A DNA stretch of 64,000 bases from Prostheceraeus crozeri. Lineage: Eukaryota > Platyhelminthes > Polycladida > Euryleptidae. The stretch lies in the NCBI GenBank assembly GCA_907163375.1, contig CAJQUW010010382.1, positions 85,266 through 149,265 on the forward strand, written 5' to 3'. Below, in pieces: positions 33,521 to 45,500 of this stretch; position 1 is the first letter of the stretch, and every line of letters begins with the position of its first letter. Below the pieces are notes generated by a model. That model did not search any database and was not told where the DNA came from. It saw only the letters and a program-made list of their open reading frames with translations. A program made the translations under genes and the position numbers.

Positions 33521-33715
33521 ATTGCAACTGTCTACCTTCTTGCTATTCATGTACTCGTATATCTACATGATTTCCGTTTTCATCCAGTTTCAAAGAATTT
33601 CATTAGAGCTATAGATGTATGGGTTACTAATGATCAGAGTGATTTGCAAGTATTAGAAAAATAAGGTTACAGGTCTATCTAAGTCTGTTTTAAATTCCTT
33701 AACATCGTTTCAATT

Positions 33716-33937
33716 TCAAAATAAAAACCACTATGTTTAGGAAAGATAAAGTTTATCCCGGATAGATAGGAGTCCATCCTTGCCTTCACATGTGTAGTGA
33801 ATCATCTCTATTGCATCATCCATTTAACTGTTTCATTTCCCCTCAAATTTTCATTCCCATGATTATGCTCGCTGAAGGACGAGTGAAAGCTCGGGATAAA
33901 CTTTTTCTTTCCCTAAACACTGTGATTTTTATTTTGA
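33716..33937. repeat. 222-bp inverted-repeat element (MITE-like)
   Basis: About 45-bp arms at 33716-33761 (TCAAAATAAAAACCACTATG, then AAGTTTATCCCG) and inverted at 33892-33937, roughly 85% paired. I see no clear target duplication, and no coding. Confidence 0.6.
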
Positions 33938-34086
33938 ATTCTGACTACGCGTGTTATTATCTCTGAAACAATCAACCGTTTCAATTTCCCTATGTAATCT
34001 ATGAAATTCATTTACGATTAGTAGCTGGCCTGTAGTACTTTAGTGTGACTTTTCAAAATATTCAGTGCATAGAATAGGAATATCAG

Positions 34087-35082
34087 GTACAGTAGTAACT
34101 CCGCATTTATTAAAGCCCCAATATGTGTACACATTCGATTTTATTAAATGAACTCAAGGGAGATACAGATGGAATTGTCACCAAATGTGAGACATGCAAA
34201 TTTTTGCAGTTTTAAGAAATTGCCACGGAATTGAGTGATCAAGATTGTAATGCACAAGGAATGATGTCATTTTACAGATCGTGCGTGTCATGACAGCTTT
34301 GGAGATTTAATGTTTGTTAAATTAGCAGTTCGATGGGTTCCTATTACTTTCATGCTCAACCTCAAGGGTATTTTTTTGAGCGTGATCATATCACAGGCAA
34401 CCTGTCACTGGCAGAGAAAAATCACATAATGAAAAGACAATGACTTAGTAGTAGTAGTAGCAGTATGTGTTTATTCATATGAAATGGAAATCATGCATTG
34501 CAGATACACAGATGAAAAAAACAGAGCTTGTACAGTATGCAGAAGACATGCACAGTAGTTGTAGGAAATATACTCATTGACATGATTAATGAAACAAACT
34601 ATCATTGGCTTGACTTCGTTTGACTTTGAAAGATGTAAATGGCTCTACATCACTATTCAGATTCAAGAAATGAAACATGAATTTAGTGAATCATAAAATC
34701 ATGCCGGTGAAATTTGAATTAAAAACTTGAAATTTCAGCCAAGAGAGCAAAATAATATCGCGACTTTTTCATGAAGACTTTCATTATGATACAATTCATG
34801 AAATTCCCTTGATAATCAGCTTGATTTCCGCTTAGGTAGGATGCTTAGTAGCAAATATTCATTCCTTTTGATATCCAACTTGTTTCATACTACTTATTTA
34901 GGAGAGTCATCTCGGTAGTATATAAATTGGCAAATTTTGACTTTTTTCAAAAGTGCTCAAATAATTATTTGGACCACTGGAACGTAATCTCCGCAACAAA
35001 CTGAATCTTTTGATATAAAATTTTTCACTGCATACAGATACTTTTTTGAGTCGACACTCTACCTGTATATCCCTACTCTATG
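34087..35082. repeat. 825-bp dispersed repeat, copy 2 (with insertion)
   Basis: Same unit as 29134-29958, direct orientation, 4.1 kb downstream. It carries a 164-bp insertion plus 6-bp duplication at 34447-34616. After subtracting these the lengths agree to within one base. Confidence 0.75.
34447..34610 (-). mobile_element. 164-bp retroposed insertion with trinucleotide tail
   Basis: It is absent from the paralogous copy at 29.5 kb. On the minus strand it ends AATAAACACATACTG followed by (CTA)n, a 3' end with a polyadenylation-like signal and simple tail, flanked by TGACTT (34441-34446 and 34611-34616). It is a SINE or a 5'-truncated LINE. The tail style matches 14262-14300. Confidence 0.6.
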
Positions 35083-36813
35083 ATTCAGTGCAAGCAGTTG
35101 CGGCTAGAGCACAGCCCTAACAAAAGCTCCCAAACTTTTGCACAATTGTATTGGTGAAATGCAAACTTTATAGAATTGTACCTCCATAGTTTTAGTAAAA
35201 TCTTCCGCTCGAGCACCGTTGGACATACGTGCAGTAGATAGTTATGAATTCGATACTGGATGCATGCACTTTACTCGATAGCATTCATGCATTACATAAT
35301 AAATATTCTCCTCTGGACCACGTAATATTTAGGATTAAATAAATTAACACAACTCATGTTGGGATTCCGCAAAATAATACAAGATTTTAAGTGATTCATG
35401 TGATTCGATGCAATAACTATATTTATGCTCCATTGATTTCATGATCATATAGTAGCCATTGAATTACATATGCACCATTGACTGTCCTCCACTTCCATTG
35501 TTTTCAATATTGAATGATCATTTATCATTATTCTATCCTTTGTAAATATCATCGTACCTCATCATCTCGTTTTCCACTTTTTATTTTGTCACTCATCTTT
35601 TCATTGCACATTGCATCCCCTGTTAACGTGTCTTCTTTTGAAAAATATACGTTCTGCTATTCGCAAATTACCTTCATGGAAATTCAGATGCAAGTAGACA
35701 TTTTGATTTGCCACATACTAGAACCTCACCTATTTTAGCGAATATTGTACATAAGTAGGACACTTTTCAATTCATAGCTGCGGATAATGCATGTAATAAA
35801 TTCAGATCAAGCTATTTCGCAGAAAATGCACTATCTAAGTATTCAAGTAAAGACAAGATTTGGAAATCTTCAACATTCATGCCTATACGCTTCATGAAAG
35901 TTGGTGAGACTCTTTCAGTTATTAATTCTTCATCATAAGCTTAACAAATTAATTCTTAGCAGGTTAAGAATCGTCATTGTGTTAGCTTGGAAATCGTGAC
36001 ACATGTGAAAAGATCATAGAGTAATTAGTTAAATCAACGATACAGTTCAAGAAAACATAATCCAGGCGTCGGCAACAGACGTTTAAATTCATCAGTGTTT
36101 AAATAAGCGACTGACTGAATGCACTGGTGTGTTCAGCAATGAATAATTTGTTTCTCTTCTAAAATTATGTTAACGAATAAAGTAGATTTGTATCAATTGC
36201 TGATAAATGGAAATTCACCATAAGTGACTGCTATGTGACATATTCATATTTACTGCACTATCGGTAGATTACAGTGTTGCATGCATGACAACTTAACAAC
36301 GTAGAGCCGAAAAATGACTGTACTTCTCATTTACGAATCTGTAACCAGGGACCTAATGTCTCCTTTATTGATTCTTTGTCAGTCTAATTATTTAATAATG
36401 TAGTTATTATTTTAAATTAGTATACATTAATAATTAATCCTATCCTGTCCGGGGCTTCTCCGCCCCGAGACTTGTGGCTTAATGACTTTACGAGCAGCTT
36501 TGGTGTATTTTTAAGCTATTACCGCAAAATTGCTGGATTTGGGACACTAGAAGGTCAAAATTGTGGCCTATTTTGAAGTATTGTTTCGAAGGGTTGATTT
36601 TTTCAGTTTTTGTAGGTATTTTATAGAAGATAAACTTTGCAAATGCCTGCTCAGCGTTAACCTTTTCTCATCAATTGCTCACTATTTTACATTGCAAATT
36701 GAAGTGCATTTAAATTGAGCATCGAGTGTTCGACTACAGATGGCAATTCGCAGTCTCGGGAGCTATGTTATAGTGTGCGCAAGATTCTATAATTCCTCAA
36801 GCCCATTAACGCC
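35083..36813. other. no recognisable gene
   Basis: AT-rich, non-coding. A small GC hairpin (GGGGCTTCTCCGCCCC at 36451) stands out. No tRNA or snRNA fold was recognised. Confidence 0.4.
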
Positions 36814-37144
36814 CTAGGGTGACCGCACAGAAACAGCGTTAGATAGTGAGTTGTTTGTGTCAAACAAATCTCCAACAATTGTTAGAGACTTATTGGCCCC
36901 TAACCGCATGATGCGTACAGAAGAGTTGTTGGAGTTTCGTTTCAATCTTTACATGACAACCCTTTTGTTTTCATTATCCATGTTCGTTCTAGTCCTTTAT
37001 TGTTATAGTATCGGAATTCTATGACAATGACGACCGCGGCCACTAATCATAGTCAATGTATGACAACGGCGGTGACAATTATTCGTTTCTGTGCTGACTT
37101 ACGCAACAAATCAGTGTGGTATTTAAGAAACAAGTCATGAATGA

Positions 37145-37713
37145 GGCCGCTGTCACACAGAATAAAGCGTCTTCCATCTTCCATGTCACTCGCCTTTTTG
37201 CACATTCTTCATAAAGTGTCTTCCATAAGGCGCAATGAGGTGACTTTCATCCGCCGTCTTCCGCCTTCCATCTTCCATCTTCCACGTACCGCAGTCACAC
37301 TAGGGAAATCCATCTCCGATACAGTCAGCGCTATTTTTCGCTATTTACTGTTGCTATGACTACTGTCTCTATCCTCGTCCTCGTTCGACATTGTGAACAG
37401 AGGCTGTTTTCTGATTGCTTCTCTTCGCAAATCACAGCTTCCTCTTCCCTCAGACGTCACTTCACGTTGTTCTATTTTTAGAGCAGTCTCAGGACAGAAC
37501 AGGAAATGAACTTCATCAGCCGGATAATTTCATGCCTTATGTCCGATAGACGCCGCCTTATGACTTTTCCTGTGTGACACCTTGATGGACGATGGAAGAT
37601 GACTTGTGGCTGATGACTTTTTCTGTGTGATAGGTTGTATTCTTTTCTACATGCAATTAAAGGGAAATCCCAAATGGAAGATGGAAGACTAATTTTTCTG
37701 TGTGACATCGGCC
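37145..37713. mobile_element. 569-bp Harbinger-like MITE nested in the 36.8-kb element
   Basis: GGCCGCTGTCACACAGAATA at the left and, inverted, GGCCGATGTCACACAGAAAA at the right, with TCTTCCATCTTCCAT continuing the homology on both sides (total about 45 bp). GGCC ends suit PIF/Harbinger, but the flanking three bases (TGA and CAA) do not match. CTTCC-rich words repeat inside (37160-37290). Confidence 0.65.
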
Positions 37714-38124
37714 CAAACAAGTCAAAGAAAATTGCGGCATAAAAGCATAGATTTATAAATAGTATATTGACGGAGATAACCCGAAATCCTTTATTCAGGC
37801 GGGCCCGCTATGTCAGCAACCAGATAGCAGAAATACAATTAGCACACAATGAGTGCTAATGACTTTGTCATGCAGTGCATAATAAGAGCTATTGTCATTC
37901 CTTTTTCACCAAGCAGAAGTCATCAATCTCCTGCTTTTCGATCAATTCATGAAGGTAGACGATTTCTAATCTCGGATCAGTCGGATGACGAAGCAAACGT
38001 CATCCACAATGAATTCACTATCGAATGCAAGACACTCAATATTAGGGACATCTTGATGCCTGCAGAAACCAATCACAGATAGGCTGTCACAAGTTAGCGA
38101 TCACTGGCCAAGACTGACTTAACC

Positions 38125-38225
38125 ACAAAATTAGATTGTCTAAGCGCATTACTTTGCTAGAAGTGGAAGCTGATTCAAAGCGATAGCACATGCAGGAACT
38201 TACTAAGTGTGCAAAAAGAAATGGG
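38125..38225 (+). pseudogene. HTH-transposase fragment, copy d
   Basis: The translation IRLSKRITLLEVEADSKR, then HMQEL and KCAKRN matches the first part of the 13096-13330 copy at most positions, with one internal stop. It sits next to the right end of the 36.8-kb element, which suggests this TIR family originally encoded the HTH transposase. Confidence 0.45.
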
Positions 38226-38661
38226 CTAGTGATGCTGTTAGTGATTTGTTGGCCTAACAGTGTTTCGGTGCGGTCGCCCCTGATAATTATTGGCACTACA
38301 TTGCTACCTCCTCACTCTTCTACAATAATGTGAACAGTTGAAGTCTTAATGCCATTTGGAACATGATTTTCATTCATTCAAATCTTTCAGTAAACAGGAA
38401 ACATTGTAACTAAATCACGTCAATGATGTCGATTTGAGGCTCTTTAGACACTGAAAGATGAACCTGGGAAAATCTGCATATAACAGGGAGCGGAAACTTT
38501 ATGTTGACACAATTAGACGGATAACAATAGTTATTGGGAGCTATAAACCTTTTGGGCAAGGTAGCCGTCATAATTGCAATATATTCCAATGTAGATGATG
38601 GCAAATCAGATGTAGAACTGTAACAATATTAATTTAATCGAGAAAGTAAGATATTCTTCAC

Positions 38662-38937
38662 TTGAACCACAGAAATCTTGAAAAATTAACACAAATTAAG
38701 TCTCGTTATCAAAAGTTCAGTCTCAAACCTTGTATCACTTTCGAGATCAACATTAGACATGCTGACAGTATTGAAGTCTTGATGACGCCATTGAACAAAC
38801 ATCGCCTGAATTTTCAATGCTGCGATGTTCAACAAAAAACGATCCGCATCGAAGATACGAAAACGTCCCTATCCATAGATCTGGAGAGTCATTATGCAGG
38901 GACCGCGGAGTCTGCCTCAGTGAAGAGCCCGTATTGA
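38662..38937 (+). other. 91-codon frame kept in both units (copy 1)
   Basis: The frame begins MNHRNLEKLTQIKSRYQKF and is open in both copies (see 46025-46300) with about nine amino-acid differences. No family is recognised. The difference rate is not obviously below that expected for non-coding DNA, so coding is unproven. Confidence 0.25.
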
Positions 38938-39249
38938 TGTTCCAAGTACCGCATCAGGGTCCATTTTCGAGGTCCGAGAAGGTCTGCATCTAGGTCCGCC
39001 TCGAAGGTCTGAATAGGATCCATTTATGTTAGGATTCTGTGTTAGGACCCATTTTGATTGTTGAGAGGAGCTGCATCAGGCTCCATTTTCAAAGTCCGAG
39101 AAGGTCTGTAATAGGCTCCAATGCCAGGTCCCTATCCATAGGTCCGGAGAGTCACTATGCAGGCAGCGTCTGTATCACTATATAGTCCACTTTGGTGGTC
39201 CGAGGTCTGTATTAGGCCGGAGGCACACACGATAAGTCATAAGCCGCAA

Positions 39250-41519
39250 GCCATTGAATATTTGTCAGATTCGATCGATCAAGCAAAACTGATCAACTCT
39301 GAGTGCAATATCATTCTTTGTGGTGATTTTAACAAGGTTGATGTCAGTGAAATTATAACTTTTCATGGTTTGGTGAATATTGTGAATGCCCCAACCAGAC
39401 ATAATGCCATCTTGGATATAATTCTTGTTGACGAAAATTTGTGTGAACTATATTTTGATCGTAAGATTTTCCCACCACTTTCAACGTCAGATCACAATGT
39501 CATCTATGTACCAAGTAATCATCGAATTCAAATACCACGCAAAAATGTTACCGTGTACGACTATCGAGATGATAATTTGAAAAAGTTTATAAGGTTTCTT
39601 GAGTCTGTCAAATGGGAAGAAATGTATTCTTCACAAGACGATATTGAGCTAAAGACAAACATATTCTACCGACATTTTAATGATGCATTTGATCTTATAC
39701 CAAGAAGTGTCGTTCAAATATCAGAGAAAGATAAGCCTTGGATCACTCCAGTCGTGAAGCATTTGATACAGAAGCGATGGGATGCCTTCAGATGTGGTAA
39801 TTTTGGATTATATAACCACTACAAACACAAGGTTAAAGAAGAAATTCATCGAGCAAAACTTATGTGGGTTGAAAAGGTACAAAACAGACAGAAAAATGTG
39901 TGGAATGTTGTAAATGAGCATCGAAAGGGACAAAAGACTATAATTAAACATTCTAATTTCACAGCGGAAGTGTTAAATGACTATTTTGTAAGTCTTTTTC
40001 GAGATGATGTTCCAGATGATGCTAATGATAAACATTTAAGTGAAGGAATGGTGTCCTCTTTTTGGAACTGATGAAGTGGAGAGCGCATTGCAAAGATTGG
40101 CCGCAAAGAGCACTGGAAGTGATGAAATCCCCGTAAGACTATTAAAAGCAGCCGCATCAGTTATCTCAAAACCTTTGACACATTTGTTCAATTCGTCTCT
40201 ATCATTACAAACTTTCCCACATCAATGGAAAATTGTAAAAATTGTCCCCATTCCTAAATGCAAGAAACCAAGCATATCTGATTTTCGGCCCATTGCATTG
40301 CTACCTGTAGTTGCAAAAGTGTTTGAAAGACTCATTTTTCGTTGAATTGCAGATAATTTGTTGTGTAACTACGGACTAAATCAGTTTGGTTTTCGACGAA
40401 GCAGCAGTGCGACCTGCTATATGATTGCATTATTCGAAGAAATTCTTCGCAAATTTGAGACAACTAATGCTCGTGCCATTTCATTGATTAGTTTTGATGC
40501 AAAAAAGGCTTTTGAAAGTGTTTCCCATTGACATTTGATTAATACATTTCCCTCTTCGAGTTTACCGCGAGGTTTTATTTCATGGTATCAAAATTATTTA
40601 GATGGAGGGCAACAATATGTGTTTTATAATGAGCGCAGAAGTCAAATGGTACAAATTGCCTCTGGAATACCACAAGGAGCTGTTTTATCTCCGTCACTCT
40701 TTTGTGTTTTCATTTCGTCAGTAAGAGCAGAATTACAACAGAATAATATATATAAGTACGCAGATGATATCATGTTGATGTTGTGTCATTCCGGTGATGA
40801 GGTGTTGAACGAATCCACATCAAAGATAGAGTGGGAAAACATATGTTCATGGACTTCTGATCGTAACTTAGTCCTCAATATGAAAAAATCTTCACATCTT
40901 CTTGTAACAAAATCGCGCAATCCTCCTGAATGTGATTTTCTGTGTTCAGTCCTACCACCAAAAGAGACAATTGAAATCCTTGGATTTAAGTTGAATGCCT
41001 CTTTGACGTGGTCTTCACCTATTGATCAGCGACTGAGAAAAGCGTCGAAGCTAATTCATCTGCTGAGAACCCTAGACCTATAATCACCAAAAAAGATTTA
41101 ATCAACGTGTATCAGTCACTTCATGCTCTCGACTTTGAACTACGGATGCTCTTTGTATGTTAGAGATATTCTGGACAAAGATAAACATCTAATTTTAAAA
41201 TTCGAGAGACGCTGCCACAAAATTATTTGCAGCAGACATTGTAAGCTGAAGTGTTTGCCTGACTTTTTTCATATTCAACGCCAACAAGCTATGAAATTGT
41301 TTCAGTCCGCTTTTAATTGCGATCATGTTCTGAATTCAATCATCCCACATCGTCTTCCAAGTGGGCGGTTGTCACAACCATTCTGCAAGTCTTCGCGTAT
41401 GTGCCACATATGACTATTTTGTATAATGCTATTTTTGACTGTTATTGATTTGATCTTGATTTGCCTGAATGATTTCTATTGATTTGAAAATATACGCTAT
41501 CTTATCTTATCTTATAGGC
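39250..41519 (+). mobile_element. 5'-truncated CR1/Jockey-group LINE
   Basis: The insertion is bounded by a 12-bp target duplication CATAAGCCGCAA (39238-39249 and 41520-41531). The empty site is visible in copy 2 near 46587. The 3' end is a TATCTTATCTTAT-type simple tail. The 5' end begins inside the endonuclease domain, so about the first half of ORF2 and all of ORF1 are missing. Confidence 0.9.
39256..41413 (+). pseudogene. LINE ORF2: APE endonuclease (partial) and reverse transcriptase
   Basis: The protein nicks target DNA and primes reverse transcription there. The first frame (39256-40071) has the second half of the APE-like nuclease: IILCGDFNKVDV, ILDIILVDENLCELYF and STSDHNVIYV. After a frameshift near 40045 the reverse transcriptase follows: GSDEIPVRLLK, DFRPIALLPVVAKVFERL, NQFGFRRSSSATCYMI, ISFDAKKAFESVSH, ASGIPQGAVLSPSLF and YKYADDIMLM (YADD catalytic). 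In-frame stops fall at 40343-40345 and near 40530, with another break near 41083, after which LNYGCSLYVRDIL and HRLPSGRLSQPF end the protein. The motif style suits the CR1/Jockey group; the exact clade needs a tree. Confidence 0.88.
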
Positions 41520-41970
41520 CATAAGCCGCAAATAGAGTTCAAACAGATAAGTTTCAATGAGAGCAGGCATTCAGAATAAGCTACAAGCTTGAAGCAATAA
41601 GCCATCAGACACAAGCCGCCTTTGATTACGGAGGTACATTTGAAAAAGACACTAGTCATAAGTCATAAACCGTCATCCGGTTGTGAATCTATGGACGATG
41701 ATCTTCAATAGAACCGACATTGTGATACAACGCGTCATTCTTTATGCTTGTGCTTTATACTCCTGCAAAAATTAGGAAAATATAATTTATTTTCTTCTTC
41801 TGTCCGGTTGTCATGAGAAATTATTTTGCCAAAAATGGCTTATGACTTATGCATTATTCTGTGTGCCTCCGGCCTTAGGGTCTGTTTGAAGGTCCGAGTG
41901 AGTCATTAGGCATTAGTCCGCAGAGCCACTATACAGGTACCATTGAGTCTGTCTCCCTATATAGTCCGCC

Positions 41971-42414
41971 ATGAAAGAGACCGCACATAATATGTCCACT
42001 ACCGTACAAAGAATTATTGGGTTCAAGAATGTTAAGCAACGAAGGGTTCTATATGGAACATCTTCAAAGTTGTGTGTGGCACTCCCGTTCTACTCAATGG
42101 TTCTACAATTGGTTGCATTTATCTTTTGCGATATTGCAGAAGTTTCATATCTCATAGATTCCTTAAATTGCCATTCACAAATAAAATGCAGGATGGATTT
42201 TAGATTTATCGTACTTCTTGTAGTTAAAAGCGTCAAAATGCAGATAGAAATCCATGGGCCTATCAAGAAGCAAGTTTTTACAACGACCTTTGCAATAACT
42301 TTCTTACCATTCATGGCAGAAGCATCGAATGAAATACAGGCGCAAGGGGTTGCTGAAGGAGTCTGTCCAAAATATTTGAATATAATCTTAAGATTTTCGG
42401 TCGACCAGAAGTGA
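41971..42414 (+). other. 147-codon frame kept in both units (copy 1)
   Basis: The frame starts MKETAHNMSTTVQRIIGF and ends with RFSVDQK. It is open in both copies and the two versions differ at only four residues (K/M, A/P, V/A, L/F). I recognise no domain. It may be coding in an unknown element or simply recently duplicated. Confidence 0.3.
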
Positions 42415-42550
42415 ACATGTTCATTAAGATGAAAAACGCATCTGTCTGAAAAGTCAGATTTCTCAAAAACGCTGGATTTTTAGCAAACTTGTGTTACACT
42501 ATCTCGGAACTTATGATCGTCATCTCCATCCAAAAATTCCTGGCAAGTAG

Positions 42551-45500
42551 TAGGTTAGTTGATACATTTTTTGGTTTTTTGCATTTTTTAGGAAAATTTT
42601 AGCAGATATAAAAATTCTAAAATAACATTCGAGTTCTCTATCGTATTAGGAAGCTAGAAAACATAGACACTTTCAGCTCATAGGTTGTTAAGGAACTGCC
42701 ACATAGGTTTTAAAAAGTCCATCAAAACGTATCAACTAACCTGGTAGGGCAGGTTTGTTGATACACTCGACAAGGATAGTTGATACATCTTTCTTTGAAT
42801 TTATACATCTTATCATTTGCTCCATGTTATGCCTACTTGAATACGAAATGAAAAATAACTTATCAAAAAAGTTGTAGCTTTTTACTCTAGACTAGATACA
42901 TCTGAAAATGTGGCACTGGGATCCATCATTTTAGTCAACGATTGCTCGTCATAGCCTATAGGCCTGTCCAAGCTTAGCCCTGGCTAGGTCCATAGGTAGC
43001 GTACTTTACGATGTCTTATCATTTATCAAAATATTTTTAATGCATGTATACGTGTGTTCATGTGTAGGTCTACGCATAGCTTTCTTTGTTTATTGCATCG
43101 ATAAGCATGAAAGATAGGCCTTCTCTACATCTAATACTTCGCAAACTCAATTCCATTTCTATAAGTCAACAAAGGCAACATATTTGAACATGCTTTTAGG
43201 CATTCTATCTGCTATCAAAAATAACAAAAACGGTCGCGTTTGAGCCTAAACAAATTTCTACAAAAAACACAGGCATGCATACCTAAGTTCATATTCCAAA
43301 GTTAGATAGATCATGGTCAAATTTCAAATGATGAGCTCGTCGCGCCGAGCCACCAACTACCTCAGGTCTTGGCAGTTTGGTAAGAATGTCATCAATAAAG
43401 AAAGCGTCTGTGTCATCTTCATCTGGAATAAAAAGATCACTTTGAAATGGCACTTTCTTTAAGAAAATGCCCTTAAATTCTACGTTATCCTTCTTACATC
43501 AATACGGGCAACGTAGTTCATGTGTCTTGATTTGCCTAGAACTCTGACTACAACGAAGTCTCCAATGTCTATTTCTTCGCTTTCAAACTCCATGTCAGGA
43601 GGAGAATTCTCAGAATCTTCTTCATACTCAGACGTTCTGATCAGTTTCCTTCGTCGAATCTGCCTTCTTCTTTCGTTCTTGATTTGTCTCCTCAACTTCT
43701 CGAAGGACCGGTGAGGAGGTCAGTATTCGTGTCTTGCCCTTGCGAGATCGTTTGGTAGATCGCTTTCGTGGCGGAGCCTTCGGTATCGGCAGGACTTCGC
43801 TTGCCGACACGTGAACTCTCTCGATTAGAGGGATCGGTTCTTCTTCGCTTGTGTCTTCGTCGCTCGAGTTCCCCATTTCAGTAGGCCTCTCAGGATCTGT
43901 TAATAAAGAAGGTGCGAAGTCGCTATCGGTGAATAACTCTCGGTTCAATGGGTGGATCCCTGTGCTCTGAAAACCTGACAAGATGTTTCTTGGTGAAATG
44001 GCGGACATTTGAGCCGTAGCAACGAGACCAGGAATATCATATATTGTCAGTGCCTTTCCTTGGTTGGACCTGAGTCAAGAGTCCGTTGCACTGTTGAAAG
44101 CGCTCTTGAAAGGTCCGTACACAGATTTGTCAAGCGGTTGAAGACGGTGAGAAGTATGAGGAGGAATGGTTAGCACGACAATGCCGTTGCTTCGTGCAAA
44201 CTTGATTGTTTCCAGAGACACATGTGATTCCTGATTGTCAAGAATCAGTAGAACTTTGCGGTCCTTTGAACAACGAGTGTGTCTAACAAAGTGTTCCAAG
44301 TATATCAGAAAAATACTTTCGTTCATCCAACCTGATCTATTTGCCCGACCCACACTCCCAGGGGGGCCGCCTCGCACGAAATGGTCTCGAAAGTGTACTC
44401 GCGGGAAGACAAACATTGGAGGTATGAAGTTGCCTGATGCACTGATTGCGTACACAACGGTGACCAATTCACCTCTCTCAGCTGATGTTAATGAGCCCAC
44501 CCGCTTCCGACCTCTTTCAGAAACGATGGCACGTGGTTTCTGTACTGTAGTGCAACCCGTTTCATCCAAATTATAGATATCTTCCGGCTTGAAATGAAAC
44601 TCATCCATATCGCGGGTCAAATTGTCATAAAACTCACCAACCTTCTGACGGTTGAAAGCAGTAGCCCTACCTAAAGATTCAGGCGAACGGATGATTAAGG
44701 ATTGTCTTCGCTTGAATCCTGCCCACCAGGCCATTCCTGCCTTTCCATTTTCATGCCAAGATTGAGGGATCTTAATGTTATTCTTTTTAGCAAACTCGTA
44801 GGCCAATTCGCGACATTTGGTCAGAGATAATCCGAAGAACATGTCTGATAACAGTTTTATGTGACCGCCTAGCTCATTTTCTAAGTCCGATGGAAAGACG
44901 TAATGACCATTCGCTACTGCCGCGTACCCGGAAGTTTCAGGAAAAGACTCAGAGTTTCTAGATTTCACCAAGAACCGATAAAGAGTCATTTTATCGATGT
45001 TCAAATCTGTCGCCGTCTTACGAATCGATTGACCCTGACTAACTAGTTCCGCAGCTTTTATTAACAGATCGTGAGGGGTCCTAGTAGCTCGATTAGTCTT
45101 GCGTGTATAGAATTGCGGCATTTTTCTGCAAAAAAAACAATACTAAGATGACTATTTACCGCAGGTATATTGGATATCTTTATAGTTTTGCGTAGCAATT
45201 ATCAGATGCTAAATTCAAAAAGAAGGTGTCGCTTTAAATAATTTATAGAAGCAGGCTTACCCTTCAAAGCTTCAGTGTAAACTATGTTAATCACACAACT
45301 TGTAGAATAGGCATACCTAGGCAAATTTGCAGACATCTTTCTGGGTCATGCAAAGTCGTTTATTTTATGTTTTTATGAGGTCAATGAACATTTGCAAGAA
45401 TGTAGAATGTCTTAAACTACCACCTGAACCTGTTTATGTAGGTATTTGGTTATAGTCTATGTATGTTGTGGCAACACCCACCCGAAATTCCAGCTTCACT

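Larger units (their letters stand above)
36817..38280. mobile_element. 1.46-kb TIR element, GGGGCGACCGCAC family
   Basis: The left end GGGTGACCGCACAGAAACAG and the inverted right end GGGCGACCGCACCGAAACAC, each followed by (C)GTTAG-like sequence, define the element. The inverted ends run about 26 bp with four mismatches or so. A pogo/CENP-B-type HTH transposase fragment (38125-38225) lies just inside the right end, and a Harbinger-like MITE is nested at 37145-37713. The target duplication is not clear. The same terminal motif occurs at 8148. Confidence 0.6.
39215..41874. mobile_element. Harbinger-like MITE split by a LINE (copy 1)
   Basis: The ends GGCCGGAGGCACACAC and, inverted, GGCCGGAGGCACACAG are flanked by TTA (39212-39214 and 41875-41877), a PIF/Harbinger-type three-base duplication. 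Excluding the LINE it is about 378 bp. CATAAGCC and AAGTCATAAG words recur in both orientations inside. The same MITE at the same site in copy 2 shows it predates the duplication. Confidence 0.85.
38562..42546. repeat. 1.7-kb duplicated unit, copy 1 (with nested elements)
   Basis: The unit runs from TAGCCGTCATAATTGC to ATTCCTGGCAA and is repeated directly at 45925-49876. Without the LINE, copy 1 is about 1.70 kb and copy 2, without its Penelope insertion, about 1.69 kb. Sequence identity looks above 95%. Short GGTCCGAGAAGGTCTG-like words repeat at 38960-39190. It could be a segmental duplication or two copies of an unclassified element. Confidence 0.85.

Noticed and set aside
33495-33535. Possible further hammerhead at CGACGTTTCG
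   Set aside because: GAAACGUC is present on the minus strand, but stem II and stem I do not pair and the CUGANGA core is absent; kept only as support for a Penelope end.
36445-36475. Possible small RNA gene around GGGGCTTCTCCGCCCC
   Set aside because: Only a short GC hairpin; no cloverleaf, snRNA box or pol III signal nearby.
36806-38290. 8-bp target duplication for the 36.8-kb element
   Set aside because: The left flank TTAACGCC and the right flank after the end (TGATAATT or ATAATTAT) do not match.
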